Assembly (NCBI GenBank): GCA_964036295.1
Contig: OZ038469.1
Coordinates: 3,612,067 to 3,676,066, forward strand
Direction: 5' to 3'
Source: Plumapathes pennacea
Lineage: Eukaryota > Cnidaria > Anthozoa > Antipatharia > Myriopathidae
DNA: 64,000 nucleotides
Below are positions 46,301 to 56,215 of this stretch, in pieces. The position numbers were made by a program, and so were the translations under genes. The notes under the pieces are model-generated. The model had not been told where the DNA came from. It made no database searches and worked only from the letters and a program-made list of their open reading frames with translations. How positions within the stretch are numbered: position 1 is the first letter of the stretch; every line of letters begins with the position of its first letter.

Positions 46301-48378
46301 TATTTATGTTTTTCATGCAAAAATCCATCGACTTGCATCTCGTTTGGCCAGGCTTTAACCCTTTCACTCTTAACAGTGATCAGCTCCAATTTTCTCCTTC
46401 GGTTTCTCACCCAAAATACATCAATAGAGTAAGGAGAACTTGGCTTTTCATACCTTGCTCAGGTGAAAGCTGATTAAACTTTCAATTCTCACTACATCAC
46501 TCATGCATTTTCTTCTTATAAGGTTGTGAGAATCTGTATTTTGAGCTTGGGAGTGAAAGGGTTAACACTGGTGTATTTCTGTCCCTACAGCTGGCTTATT
46601 GTGTCGTTCAGTTCCTGGAAAAGGATGCCACACTAACAGAACCAGTTGTGCTTGGTTTGCTGAAATACTGGCCAAAGACGAGTAGCTCGAAAGAGGTACA
46701 GTACCATCCCTTGCTTTGTTTTCATGTTTGTCTCTCTGTTATTTGGTCACTTTGTCATTCTAGTGTCATTCTTTACCCCGGGGGGAGGGGGGGGGGGGGT
46801 TGCTCCCACCCATAAGCGTATCGTTTTGAGTGTTTTGGTCTGGAATAGGATGTGATTTCGACTGGAAAAGGGAGTTGGACCAATCCAAAAGCGTAGCAAA
46901 CGCAAAACCAAACCCAAAGCAATCACACGATTACTTCCGTGTCATCCGAAAATTGTGCTACTCTCATTCTGTATGTTTTCATTCCAGTAGTCATGTTACA
47001 TGTGGTGTTTCTCTGTACAGGTGATGTTCCTAGGCGAGATAGAAGAAATTCTTGATGTTATAGATCCAGCACAATTCCAGAAAGTAATGCAAAGACTATT
47101 TCAACAAATAGCCAGATGTGTCTCGAGTCCCCACTTCCAGGTGAGTGAATGCTTTCATATCTTATCCAAACGGCCTCGCAATCCAACACGCTGTATAAGT
47201 TACTTCAATACATCTTTTACAACATAAGTTTGTACACAAGAAAAAATGAATCTTATACTGACTCGATGTGAAGTTTTAGATGTGAGTTAGATAGTAATGG
47301 CGACAAACGCTGACCAACGAAAGTGACGTTACTAACATTCTTGTTTCAACTCTGATCAGTGTTGTTCTTGTGTTACAGGTTGCGGAGCGCGCCCTTTACT
47401 TTTGGAATAACGAGTACATCATGAGCCTGATTGAGGAGAATTCCAGTGTTATTTTACCAATTATGTTTTCAAGTTTATATCGGATTTCCAAGGATCACTG
47501 GAACCAGTATGTAGTACTTTTAACGTGTTTGGGAAAAAAATCAGGAAAATCAGGGGTAAAAAACGTTAAATGGGAGTTCGAGATAGCGTTTTATTATATA
47601 GACACGAATGTTTTACAGGAAAATATACCGTGCGTAAAATCCATACGAAACTACATCCGAGACCCGAGTGGCGTATTTTCCATATCCTCACTAGTGAGGA
47701 TATCGTTGGCATCATTTCCCGCTTTTGCACGGTTGTTTGTGCAATTTCTCGTAAAACACTCGTGTCTAATATAATAAAAAGAAAATTACACGGCGGCTTG
47801 AAGATATGACTTTATTTTCTCGTGGTTAAAACAATATTTTACCACTCGAAAATAAAATTTATATCTTCGCGCCGCCGTGTAATACCCTCTATGTTCTACT
47901 GTATAACCCTTGACCAGTGGGGTTTCTTCCTCCACAGAACAATTGTAGCGCTAGTTTACAATGTGCTGAAGACGTTCATGGAGATGAATGGAAAGCTTTT
48001 TGATGAACTCACGTCGTCTTATAAAGCTGACAGGCAGAAGTAAGTTGGATCGCTTTCTGTTGAGTACAGCTTCTTCAATCAGTGGGGACGCTTGTGAGTT
48101 GTGAATGGAAGTGAACGATTCGGTGTCTTCCAAACACACTTTAGCAAACTGCAATTAGCACCATCATCATTGTCATCACCACCATCATCATTGTCATCAC
48201 CACCATCATCACCATCATCATCATTATCCCCATCATCATCATCATCACCATCATCATCATCACCATCATCATCATTATCATCATCATCATCATCACCATC
48301 ACCATCATCACCATCATTATCACCATCACCATCATCATCATCACCATCATCATCATTATCATCATCATCATCATCATT

Positions 48379-48409
<31 letters not shown>

Positions 48410-48483
48410 CCACCATCATCATCACCATCATCATCATCACCTTCATCATCATCATCGTCGTCGTCGTCACCACCACCATCACC

Positions 48484-48515
<32 letters not shown>

Positions 48516-49218
48516 CATCATCACCACCATCATCATCACCATCATCATCATCACCTTCATCATCATCGTCGTCGTCGTCGTCACCACCACCACTACCACC
48601 ATGACCACCACCATGAACATTTTCATCATTCATCTTCACCATCACCGCCATCATCATTACCGTCATTTCATCATGACGTCATCATCAAAACCATTATCAC
48701 TATAATCACCACGCGATGAGCCGAAGAACATTTTTTTGCAAATCACTATCATCAACACCATTGTCCAAGACCAACTGAACCACTTCTTTTAGTTCTAAAC
48801 ACATTAAGCAACTGTGTTATGAGCGAAGCTTTTCCGTTTTCGACCTTGGAAGACAAAACAAACTTAAAGGACCACAGTCCTTTGCGTGCCGAAATCATCG
48901 ATCCGCCAGTTTTGGGGCCCCCCTCGAAAAATGAATAGCAATCCACTTCCATCTGACTCATTTGAGCAGAGGATCACTTTCTTTTGACCTAAAAGTGCTA
49001 CTTGCCTGTTTTTCTTTTGATTTGTTACGATTTTTCATGTTTCATTGAAATGGCTGAGAGGGCCCCCTGAACTTACCCAGAGCCTGGTCGTGATTATTAT
49101 GACCTTCGTCACCAGAGAGAAGAAAAAGGAGAAGGAGCGCGAAGAGCTTTGGAAGAAACTGGACAAGTTGGAACTGGAGAGGAGAAACCAGCTCACCACA
49201 AACAGTACAAAAAGTTGA
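40330..49218 (+). CDS. PPP2R5: PP2A regulatory subunit B56, complete, 13 exons
   Basis: Exons 40330-40344, 40477-40633, 40730-40926, 42800-42901, 44399-44491, 44587-44717, 45050-45109, 45751-45859, 46591-46695, 47021-47140, 47379-47506, 47938-48039, 49116-49218. They join in frame to 1422 nt, 473 residues. The 15-nt first exon (MDSAE) starts at a strong gccATGG context. Next come a basic linker ([18 protein letters not shown]) and LQPLALLKD. The HEAT-like core follows, with [106 protein letters not shown] and [20 protein letters not shown]. The C-terminal coiled tail is [16 protein letters not shown]. Family knowledge: B56 directs PP2A to substrates through LxxIxE motifs. It looks closer to the alpha/epsilon type, which is inference. 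Exon 1 is the least certain; its acceptor was chosen by frame. Confidence 0.93.
43046..43535 (-). mobile_element. tRNA-derived SINE with tandemly triplicated body
   Basis: On the minus strand from 43535 the head reads GGTGGCCTAGCAGTTAGCAC (A box) and GGTTCAAACC (B box, complement of 43473-43482). The body is repeated three times, at 43046, 43201 and 43369, with units of 155-168 bp that differ at few bases. Units 1 and 2 retain the B-box region. It lies in intron 4 of the PP2A subunit gene, antisense to it. Confidence 0.82.
43961..44161. mobile_element. 200-bp palindromic MITE
   Basis: Arms starting tgcacatgcacacacatttg are complementary to the right end. Internal phrases such as ccaggatggcatccacaac pair with gttgtggatgctatcttgg, with several mismatches. 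The spacer is about 30 bp. Intron 4 of PPP2R5. Confidence 0.8.
45328..45483. mobile_element. mariner-like MITE with TA duplication
   Basis: Left end GGGGACCGTTCACTTTTT and right end AAAAAGTGAATGGTCCC are inverted with one or two mismatches, and TA flanks both sides (45326-45327, 45484-45485). The interior is purine-rich, with a run of about 12 G. Intron 7 of PPP2R5. Confidence 0.8.
46359..46561. mobile_element. piggyBac-like MITE flanked by TTAA
   Basis: TTAA (46355-46358) then CCCTTTCACTCTTAACAGTG at the left. The right end reads TTGGGAGTGAAAGGG followed by TTAA (46562-46565). CCCTTT/AAAGGG ends with TTAA duplication are the hallmark of piggyBac-type elements. Length is 203 bp. It ends about 26 bp before exon 9 of PPP2R5. 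Relatives: about 51849, 61298 and 63927. Confidence 0.8.
47588..47778. mobile_element. foldback MITE centred on a perfect 22-bp palindrome
   Basis: Left ttattatatagacacgaatg and right complement (47753-47776) form inverted ends. The centre near 47682-47703 is the perfect palindrome atatcctcactagtgaggatat split here as atatcctcact/agtgaggatat. Intron 11 of PPP2R5. Confidence 0.75.
47786..47882. mobile_element. 97-bp palindromic MITE with ttacacggcggc ends
   Basis: ttacacggcggcttgaagat pairs with the right end atcttcgcgccgccgtgtaa, and the inner parts (ttattttctcgtggt / accactcgaaaataaa) are also complementary. It directly follows the previous foldback, in intron 11. Confidence 0.85.
48160..48600. 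repeat. large trinucleotide microsatellite (CAT/CAC)n
   Basis: About 440 bp of nearly pure catcat/caccat trinucleotides with internal duplicated blocks (for example the tcgtcgtcgtc-containing segments around 48456 and 48567). It keeps long frames open (poly-Ser, poly-Asp, poly-Met) that are not genes. Located in intron 12 of PPP2R5; weaker cat-rich sequence extends to about 48710. Confidence 0.95.
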
Positions 49219-49517
49219 AGTCCTTTTACCAAAAACACGTCCCCTCCGGCGCAGTAGCGCCTTGCTCGAGCGGTGCTGATCTAATTACCGGTGCCTTGTA
49301 AAGTCCTAACGGTCACGATGGTACCCAGAATATATTAATTTAAATGCTATATGGTAATGACCCGATAGATACTCGCCATCTTTTGATAGTCTGACAAATT
49401 GAAAAAGTCGTGAAATTATTTTCCAACCGGCGGTCGGGATTGTTTTTTGTTTGTCTGTCAGTTTTTTTACGAGATAAACCGAGGACGGCGGTAAGAATTT
49501 TTGGCAAAACAATTAAT

Positions 49518-49697
49518 AAATTTCCAGTGGTTTGCCGTGGTGTGGACTCTTATTTACCACGATTTACGTCATCACATGATCAAAATGTTGTGGACTCACG
49601 AGGCGCTTCGCCGAGCGAGTCCGCAACTAATTTTGACCATGTGGTGACGTAAATCGTGGTAAATAAGAGTCCACACCACAGCAAACCAGTGGAAATT
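49518..49697. mobile_element. 180-bp near-perfect hairpin element
   Basis: aaatttccagtggtttgccg at the left pairs with the right end. The arms include gtggactcttatttaccacg and gatttacgtcatcacatgat, and the centre near 49607 is cgaggcgcttcgccgagcg-like. Only a few mismatches in arms of about 85 bp. Confidence 0.88.
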
Positions 49698-49811
49698 TGT
49701 TTTTTACCACAACATTTAGAAATATACAGGAAACTTTCGTTGTATTTCACTGCAAAACGTGACATGCTGGCGTCAGCATCGTTGTCTGGACTCTTATTTA
49801 CCACGGTAAAT

Positions 49812-49893
49812 CGACCAATCAGAGAGCGAGAAACTAGTGTGTTGTGGTAAAACGACCAATCAGAGAGCGAGAAACTAGTGTGTTGTGGTAAAA
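49812..49893. repeat. 41-bp tandem duplication
   Basis: cgaccaatcagagagcgaga and the following 21 bases occur twice in a row with no mismatch (49812 and 49853). A related variant of the gtggactcttatttaccacg phrase lies just upstream. Confidence 0.9.
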
Positions 49894-50654
49894 CAATTAA
49901 TTGATCTGGTTTTAGAGTCAGTCTCTCGCGTGCGACTTTAGGGGCTCAAATTTTGGGTTCATCGTAACGTGAGCGATATTTCAATAACTGAAATCATATT
50001 TTGGTTTTTGTTTGGCTTAGTTAGAGACTATGAAGGCAATCAAACCCAAGCGAAACAAACAAACAAAATAGACATGTAGGGTTATAAAAATTTAGGAATA
50101 TGGGAATTTTTTTTTTCATTGTTTGCTTCCTTTTTTTGCCGTCGTCCGTTTCTCGGAAATCTCTGACGTCATTTAGTACCACCCGCAAAAGCGCACGGGA
50201 ACTGTTCGGTACCGGATGAAAGATATGTGTGATGTGTTATTGAACAAGGCTTAGTTCAAAAACCAAACTAAGTTCTCTTAAAAAAATTATACAAGAACGA
50301 GTAAGGTCGTCTGAAAACACCTCTCGTTTATGAGTTCCTGCCACTATAGCATGCGGCACATTTTTTTTTCTTATTGTTTCTTTCCTAACTTTTTTAATGT
50401 GGTTATTATCATCTCAATGTCGTGTTTCTGGTTTTAGAAACTCACAGTGCCATCCAGCGGAGATAGAAAATTATTCATCTATAATTAACAAAATATGGCG
50501 AGTGACATTTTTAGACTGAAAGAAAAAGAATCTGTATCTATTTCTCACTGCAATTTATTTTCTTTCTCTGACCCTTCTACATGTTTCTCTCAGGTTAGGT
50601 TTAAACTTCAGGACCTGGTTTTCGAAAGCTGATTATCGTTACAGGATTAATTAT

Positions 50655-50875
50655 CGTAGCTAATAGACTGCAAGTTTCAATCAAAAAACCACCCAACTAG
50701 ATTGTTTTGGCCAAAAAATATCTTTAGAAAGTTGTATTGTGAGCGACACCGCTTGGTTTTTCGTTTTTCGTAGCTAATAGACTAAATTTCAATCAAAAAA
50801 CCACCCAACAAGATTGTTTTGGCCAAAAAGTATCTTTAGAAAATTGTATTGTGAGCGAAACCGCTTCGTTTTTCG
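50655..50875. repeat. 114-bp tandem duplication
   Basis: cgtagctaatagact begins two successive units (50655 and 50769). Both contain aaaaaaccacccaac, gattgttttggccaaaaa and attgtgagcga, with a few differences. Confidence 0.9.
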
Positions 50876-51402
50876 TGCGAAGGCTTTGAAACAAAGTTTA
50901 AAGTAGCTCTTTGTTTTCAAAACTGCTCTGTAACACTAATACTGCTCTGAACTACCAGGCCCAGGTGTCCAGGTACATCAGGGTTGAATTAGAAAATCAA
51001 AACGATCCTGGTTTATGGCACTTCCTTGCACGTAGGTGGACAGTCTTAGCTCAGCCTTGATTATACCCAGGGATGATGTGTGTAAAAAATAAGTGCAAGT
51101 ACACGAAACCATAGTCCACTCTTGCTGTTCTTTGAACAGTTTACGCTATACCTCCATTGAGACTTAATATCGTCATTTTCAGGGAGAAAAAAAAGCTGGT
51201 ATTTTTTATGATCATTACGTCTCTTCGTGTTGGTGGTACAAGTACAGCCTGTTTTCTTGTTGTTTTGTTTTTTGACAGAACTATTTTTAGGTCTCCGAGT
51301 AGGTAGGAGAATCAATGCTAGGATGACCTTGTTTACCTTGTAAATAAACCGATCCTATGTTACGCCTATTTAAACGAAGGTAGCAAATTTTATTCTGTAA
51401 TA

Positions 51403-51671
51403 CAGGGTTCGTACGGGTCATGGAAAACCTAGAAAGTCATGGAACTTTCGAATTTCATTTTCCAGGCCTGGAAAGTCATGGAGTTTAAGTGTGAGTCGTG
51501 GAAAGTCATGGAAAATGGCGTCCATTGTACGAAATACAATTCTTTTGGATGAAAAAAGCAAAAATGAGTCGGGAAACAGAACCGTGAATTTTATATTCGA
51601 AAACAACTGGTCAACTTAAGGTCATGGAAAAAGTCATGGAATCTCATAAGCCCAAAAGAGTACGAACCCTG
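51403..51671. mobile_element. 269-bp MITE, CAGGGTTCGTAC ends, GTAATA duplication
   Basis: Perfect 12-bp inverted ends CAGGGTTCGTAC / GTACGAACCCTG, flanked by direct GTAATA (51397-51402 and 51672-51677). The interior repeats tcatggaaa/aagtcatgga several times. No ORF. Confidence 0.88.
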
Positions 51672-51848
51672 GTAATAAAACGCACTGCCAATCCAGCGAG
51701 CATTTAACGGCCGCCTCGCCTGTGAAAACAGACGGATTTTGGTATTATCGGCCTGGCAAAGAAACAAGCGGAGAATCCGGCTGCCTTCACAGGCTACCTC
51801 ATCCAAAGCTTGGCGCGATTTTTTCTGCAGCATTTGGCAAATGTCCTT

Positions 51849-52060
51849 TACCCTTTCACTCCCAAGAGTGACCAACTTCAATTTTGTTCTAATGAGTTTC
51901 TCACCATAAATACATCGTACAGAAAGGAGAACTTAATTTGGTATTTGATAACTGGCTGAAAACGGAAGCTGATCGAACTATGAATTCTCATTACATCAAT
52001 CATACATTGTCTTCTTTAATAGTTGGGCGAAATAAATTGTATTCTCAATGATCAACTTTA
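51849..52060. mobile_element. piggyBac-like MITE relative, right end lost
   Basis: Starts taccctttcactcccaagag and continues with the same internal wording as 46359 (gtttctcacc, atacatc, aaaggagaactt, tgaattctcattacatcaat), but the closing AAAGGG-TTAA end is not found. Confidence 0.6.
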
Positions 52061-52524
52061 TAGAAATACGTCGTACAGTATGGAGACCGTCGCTTCGATA
52101 CTTTCTCAGATAAAAGTGATTTTAAAACTGGTAGTAGTGTTTTGTCCGTGTCTCTGTGTCCGGTTCGTTTTCAGGTCAAGTTCGGACGTCGGCTAGCTAT
52201 ACAGGCTACATGGAATCTGAAATCCAGCTCGACAAATCACATCGTAAGGTCGTTTTCTAAGGCGTGCATGTTGTAACATTTATATTGCCAGTGTTCAAAA
52301 TGCTTTCCGACTTTGTGAGCTCATGTTGTTTGTTTTATTTTGTCTGGCTTATTTGTTTTGTTATTTTGTTTTTGAGATGAAAGTTCGCTGCTGGGTGCGC
52401 AAAGCATTAGGTGTGATGATTTTCGTCCTTCCCATCATCCCTTGCTCGCGCTTCGCTATCACTCCAACTTCCTCGCTCTCCGCTCGCCGATCAAATCTTC
52501 TCTCATTTTGACTTGCAAATTACC

Positions 52525-52666
52525 TTATTACATGAAATCTTTCCGACACAATTTCACGAGTGTGAAAAAAATTGCGAAATTAAAAAAATCGAAATTAAAT
52601 TGGCCTAGAGAATAAAATTTCCGAAAATCGCGAAATTAAAGTGTCGGCGAAAATTTCATGTAATAA
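52525..52666. mobile_element. 142-bp palindromic MITE, ttattacatgaaat ends
   Basis: Inverted ends ttattacatgaaat / atttcatgtaataa enclose complementary ccgacac/gtgtcgg and aatttcacgag/cgcgaaatta phrases. Confidence 0.75.
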
Positions 52667-55600
52667 ATAGTCTTATAATAAGCATACCTGGCTTCTGGCC
52701 AGGACAAATGCTCTGAGCTCAATAGTTATTATAGACTCGAGCAGTTTTGAACATTCCATATTTTTCCCTTATCCTACATTTATTATTTTAAATTCTGGGA
52801 CTTCACCTTGCACACTTAGGGCTTCGTGTGTGGCGAGCGAAATTTGAGAACTGAAACTTAACGAGATTAATAAGCAGACTCAACTTTATGCTAGGCGGAT
52901 TCATCACAAAACCTGTGAATTCCTACACTGTGCAAAATCTGCGGCTCAGAACTTCAATTCGTGTGTGGCACGCGAGCTAAAATTGAGTTGCACTGGGGCC
53001 ACGACCAGCGGCTAACTAACTGACCTCAAAAAGAGAGCTCTGGAGCACGAAAAGTCGCTGTAAGTCGAGAGGGCAACACTTGAAGACTGTAGGAACTTTG
53101 AATTAGTCACCATAGCCGATAGAGATCATGAACCCTCGTGTGCGATAAGCGACTCGTCAGGGCTTATTCAAAATTAGGGCGTATAAAAAAACGAAAGATG
53201 ACCGTAAAGAACAATCTTGAGCATTAGTTAACCTTTCGTTAGACTGAAACTTAAACAGTATCCACCAACCCAAATTATCGGTTTGATACTTTATAGAGTC
53301 GGTACCACTCCGCACGCAGATGAGCTGGCGAGTGGCGAACCACCTACTTTCGTAGCGGCAAAATTGATTAACTGCTAGATTGCCAGACGAAAACCACCAC
53401 TAATTAACCGGAGCTGAATTTTCGGGATAAAATCCGTGTATTGTCTTACTATAGTTAAAATATTGTGCGTGCAAAATATAATTTATAAACAACTCGCCAT
53501 TCGATAATCAGAGGATATTCCTGATAATTCTAAGTTGCTATTATCAGTTTTTAATATGCCGCTCCTTTGTAACGGACCGAGACATCAAGCTTGCAAACAG
53601 TAAGTTTTCCACTTCAGTGCAACCAGTCATGTTGATTCTTGGTGCAGTAATTTATCAGTGACTCCAGTTTTTGCATGGCATGGTCGCAAACTGCACAGTT
53701 TGGGCGGAAAAACTGCGTTTAACAAGACAGTGCGTTTTTGTTCTTTGACTGGTTTTAGCAGGTGGTGTGTGAGTTTCAGATGTGACCCATGCGTGGATTC
53801 GAAGAGGGAGGCTATTAGTAAAAATTAGTGTTCAGCTGCTTAAAGATAGGACTGTTTCGAGGACTGAATGGCTGATAATTGCGCCCAATTTCACCTCAGT
53901 TTATACGACATATATATACTCCCGTGCAAAGAAATTTGGTAATCTGATCAGGCTGAACCATAAGTCGAAAAGATAACCTGCCAATTTCTCCATATATGAC
54001 ATAACATTTCAAAATAGAAAGAATTGTACCTCGGATTTTCCGAGAGGTCAATTAGAACAGGCGCTGTGGATACAAAACTACTAAAGCGCAGTCTCTTTAT
54101 AGTCATGGTGAACACTTTAGATTTAGTGACCTAGTATTGACTGGCAGAACACGGTGATATACATATGTATATCAGATACATATACGGCTGAGAGATGTTC
54201 ATTAAGAGATCTTTAGCTCAAATGAGGCGGGGCTGCACATAAGTCTCATTTTCTCTGGTTGGTGCAAGTTGTGAATTGTTGGCCGGCATAGATATGAGCA
54301 GTAGTTCAAACAAAACGGCTGGACATTATGTCGTGCGCTGAATTATTAAGCCAGCCGGGTCAGTCACGATCGTGATCACGATCAGCAGAGCCAACTGGCA
54401 ACGTTTCAAGACTTTCAGCCCTTGGAACCCGCCTTTGTCGTTGTGCCAGCACTTTTTATTAAGCTCCAGCACATTCTAAAATCAATTTCTTCGTCAGCCT
54501 TTCAAAACTGATGCTATAAGGTTCGTCACGTCTAAGGGGATCAAAATAAGGCAGATTAAATTGTGAGTGTTGGAAACAGCCCGCAGTATTGTCCGTACTG
54601 TTTCAGTCAGCCAGTTACAGTGAGATTGGCGTATAAAGTTTGCCGCTAGATGAATTTTCTTTTTAATTATACTTTTAACGCACGGTCAAGCCCCTGATTT
54701 GGACCACTGCACAGCAACCAGTTTACGGTGCATTGTTTTTAAAAAAATAAATGAAATATTGGAGCTGACATAGGATTGTAAGCGCACTTCCATATATTGA
54801 TCAGACGCTGTGGAAAACACATGTGAAAACTATAAGCACGCACGCACACATTGCCTTTTCTCTGAACAGTTACGAATCAGTTTGTTTTTATTTCGGGCCC
54901 CTTGTTAATCGTTTAGCTGGTGTGAAGCCTAATTTGCCGGTAACGTGCAGGTTCAATGCCATGGAAAAACTTGAGTTGCTAGGCCAGATCGAAGCTTACT
55001 GACACAGTGGCTTGGTTATTAATCTGTACTTTCACCATGCAATGCTATTTAGTTCGCAGTAGCTTTTAAAAACTTTAGGCGCTCTCTACGAAATCTCTCC
55101 TAAAGGTCTGAAAACCTGCTCAAGCTTGCTGGTAACCGGGCGGCGATCCTGGGCCGATAAATTATTCACGTCCTGTTCCGTTCATTTGAACAGTGAGCTT
55201 ACGGCGGCTTTATTACCTGGCACTTTTGGATCCGTTGAAGGGTTATTTTAATGAGAGTTTCAGCTTTCAGCTGGCATATTCCCTGGCGGCAAAGCCAACT
55301 TAGCGCAATCAATCCTTCTGACTTCAAGGCTTACAGTACGAAGGTAAGTGGGCGAATCCGATTTATCCAAGCTTCCCGTAGAGTATGATCGGCAGAGTAC
55401 AGGGCCTATAGGTCACACAAGACACCAACCTTACTTCTTACGCCGGAAAAGGGCATAGTAGTTGTCAAACTAGTCCGCGATGAAGTAACAATCGCTTTGC
55501 ACGTTTTCTTGTCAGCCGTGTCAGTTGAGAGTAAGGTAAGTGAAACTGTCGGAGCAGATTTTCTCAGCTACTCCCATCGCAGTTTGCTTCTAACGAACCA

Positions 55601-56091
55601 GAAACTGAATACCATAAAAAATTTTTTTTTGTACGGAACCCCTCCAGTACGACAGTCGGTGGAACTCCGTCGATTGCCACTGACACGCGCCTACGCCGGG
55701 TAACTTGGTAATCGAGGCACTTGGAACAATGTTGCAGTTTGGGGCTGAGTATTTTCGTCTGTTGACAGAGTGCAGTACTGGAAAAACTGCCACCACATTC
55801 GGACAATTTTCACTTTGCAGTCTTCTCGTCTTATAATATTCATAAGCAGAACCAGCAGCGAGGAGCCATTTTTGGGAAAACTGCGACTAACCGATGGTGC
55901 CTCAAACCTTTAATAACAGGCGTGATGCAGCCAGATGCCTGCAAGGAAAAAATTGGAGCTTCCTTCAGCACCGGGAAACTGTTTCCTTGGGTGGGTTCCT
56001 GGTACAATTTGATTGCGGAATTTGTTTCCGCTGTTTCAAAGTAAATAAACTTTCACTTTCGCAGTGCAAAGGGCTTCCGGGCCCTCCCAAA

Positions 56092-56131
56092 TAAAAAAAA
56101 AAGAAAAAAGAAAAAAGAAAAAAGAAAAAAG

Positions 56132-56171
<40 letters not shown>

Positions 56172-56215
56172 AAAAGGAGAGAGAGAAAAGGAAAAGAGAG
56201 AAAAGAAAAGAAATG
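56092..56215. repeat. A-rich purine tract (AAAAAG)n and poly-A
   Basis: About 120 bp of almost pure A and G, including (aaaaaag)n, an uninterrupted A run of about 35 and an (agagaaa)n end. The minus-strand poly-Phe ORFs are artefacts of it. Confidence 0.9.

Noticed and set aside
48079-48666. Poly-Asp, poly-Ser and poly-Met ORFs of up to 195 residues
   Set aside because: They are read from a CAT/CAC microsatellite in an intron of the PP2A subunit gene.
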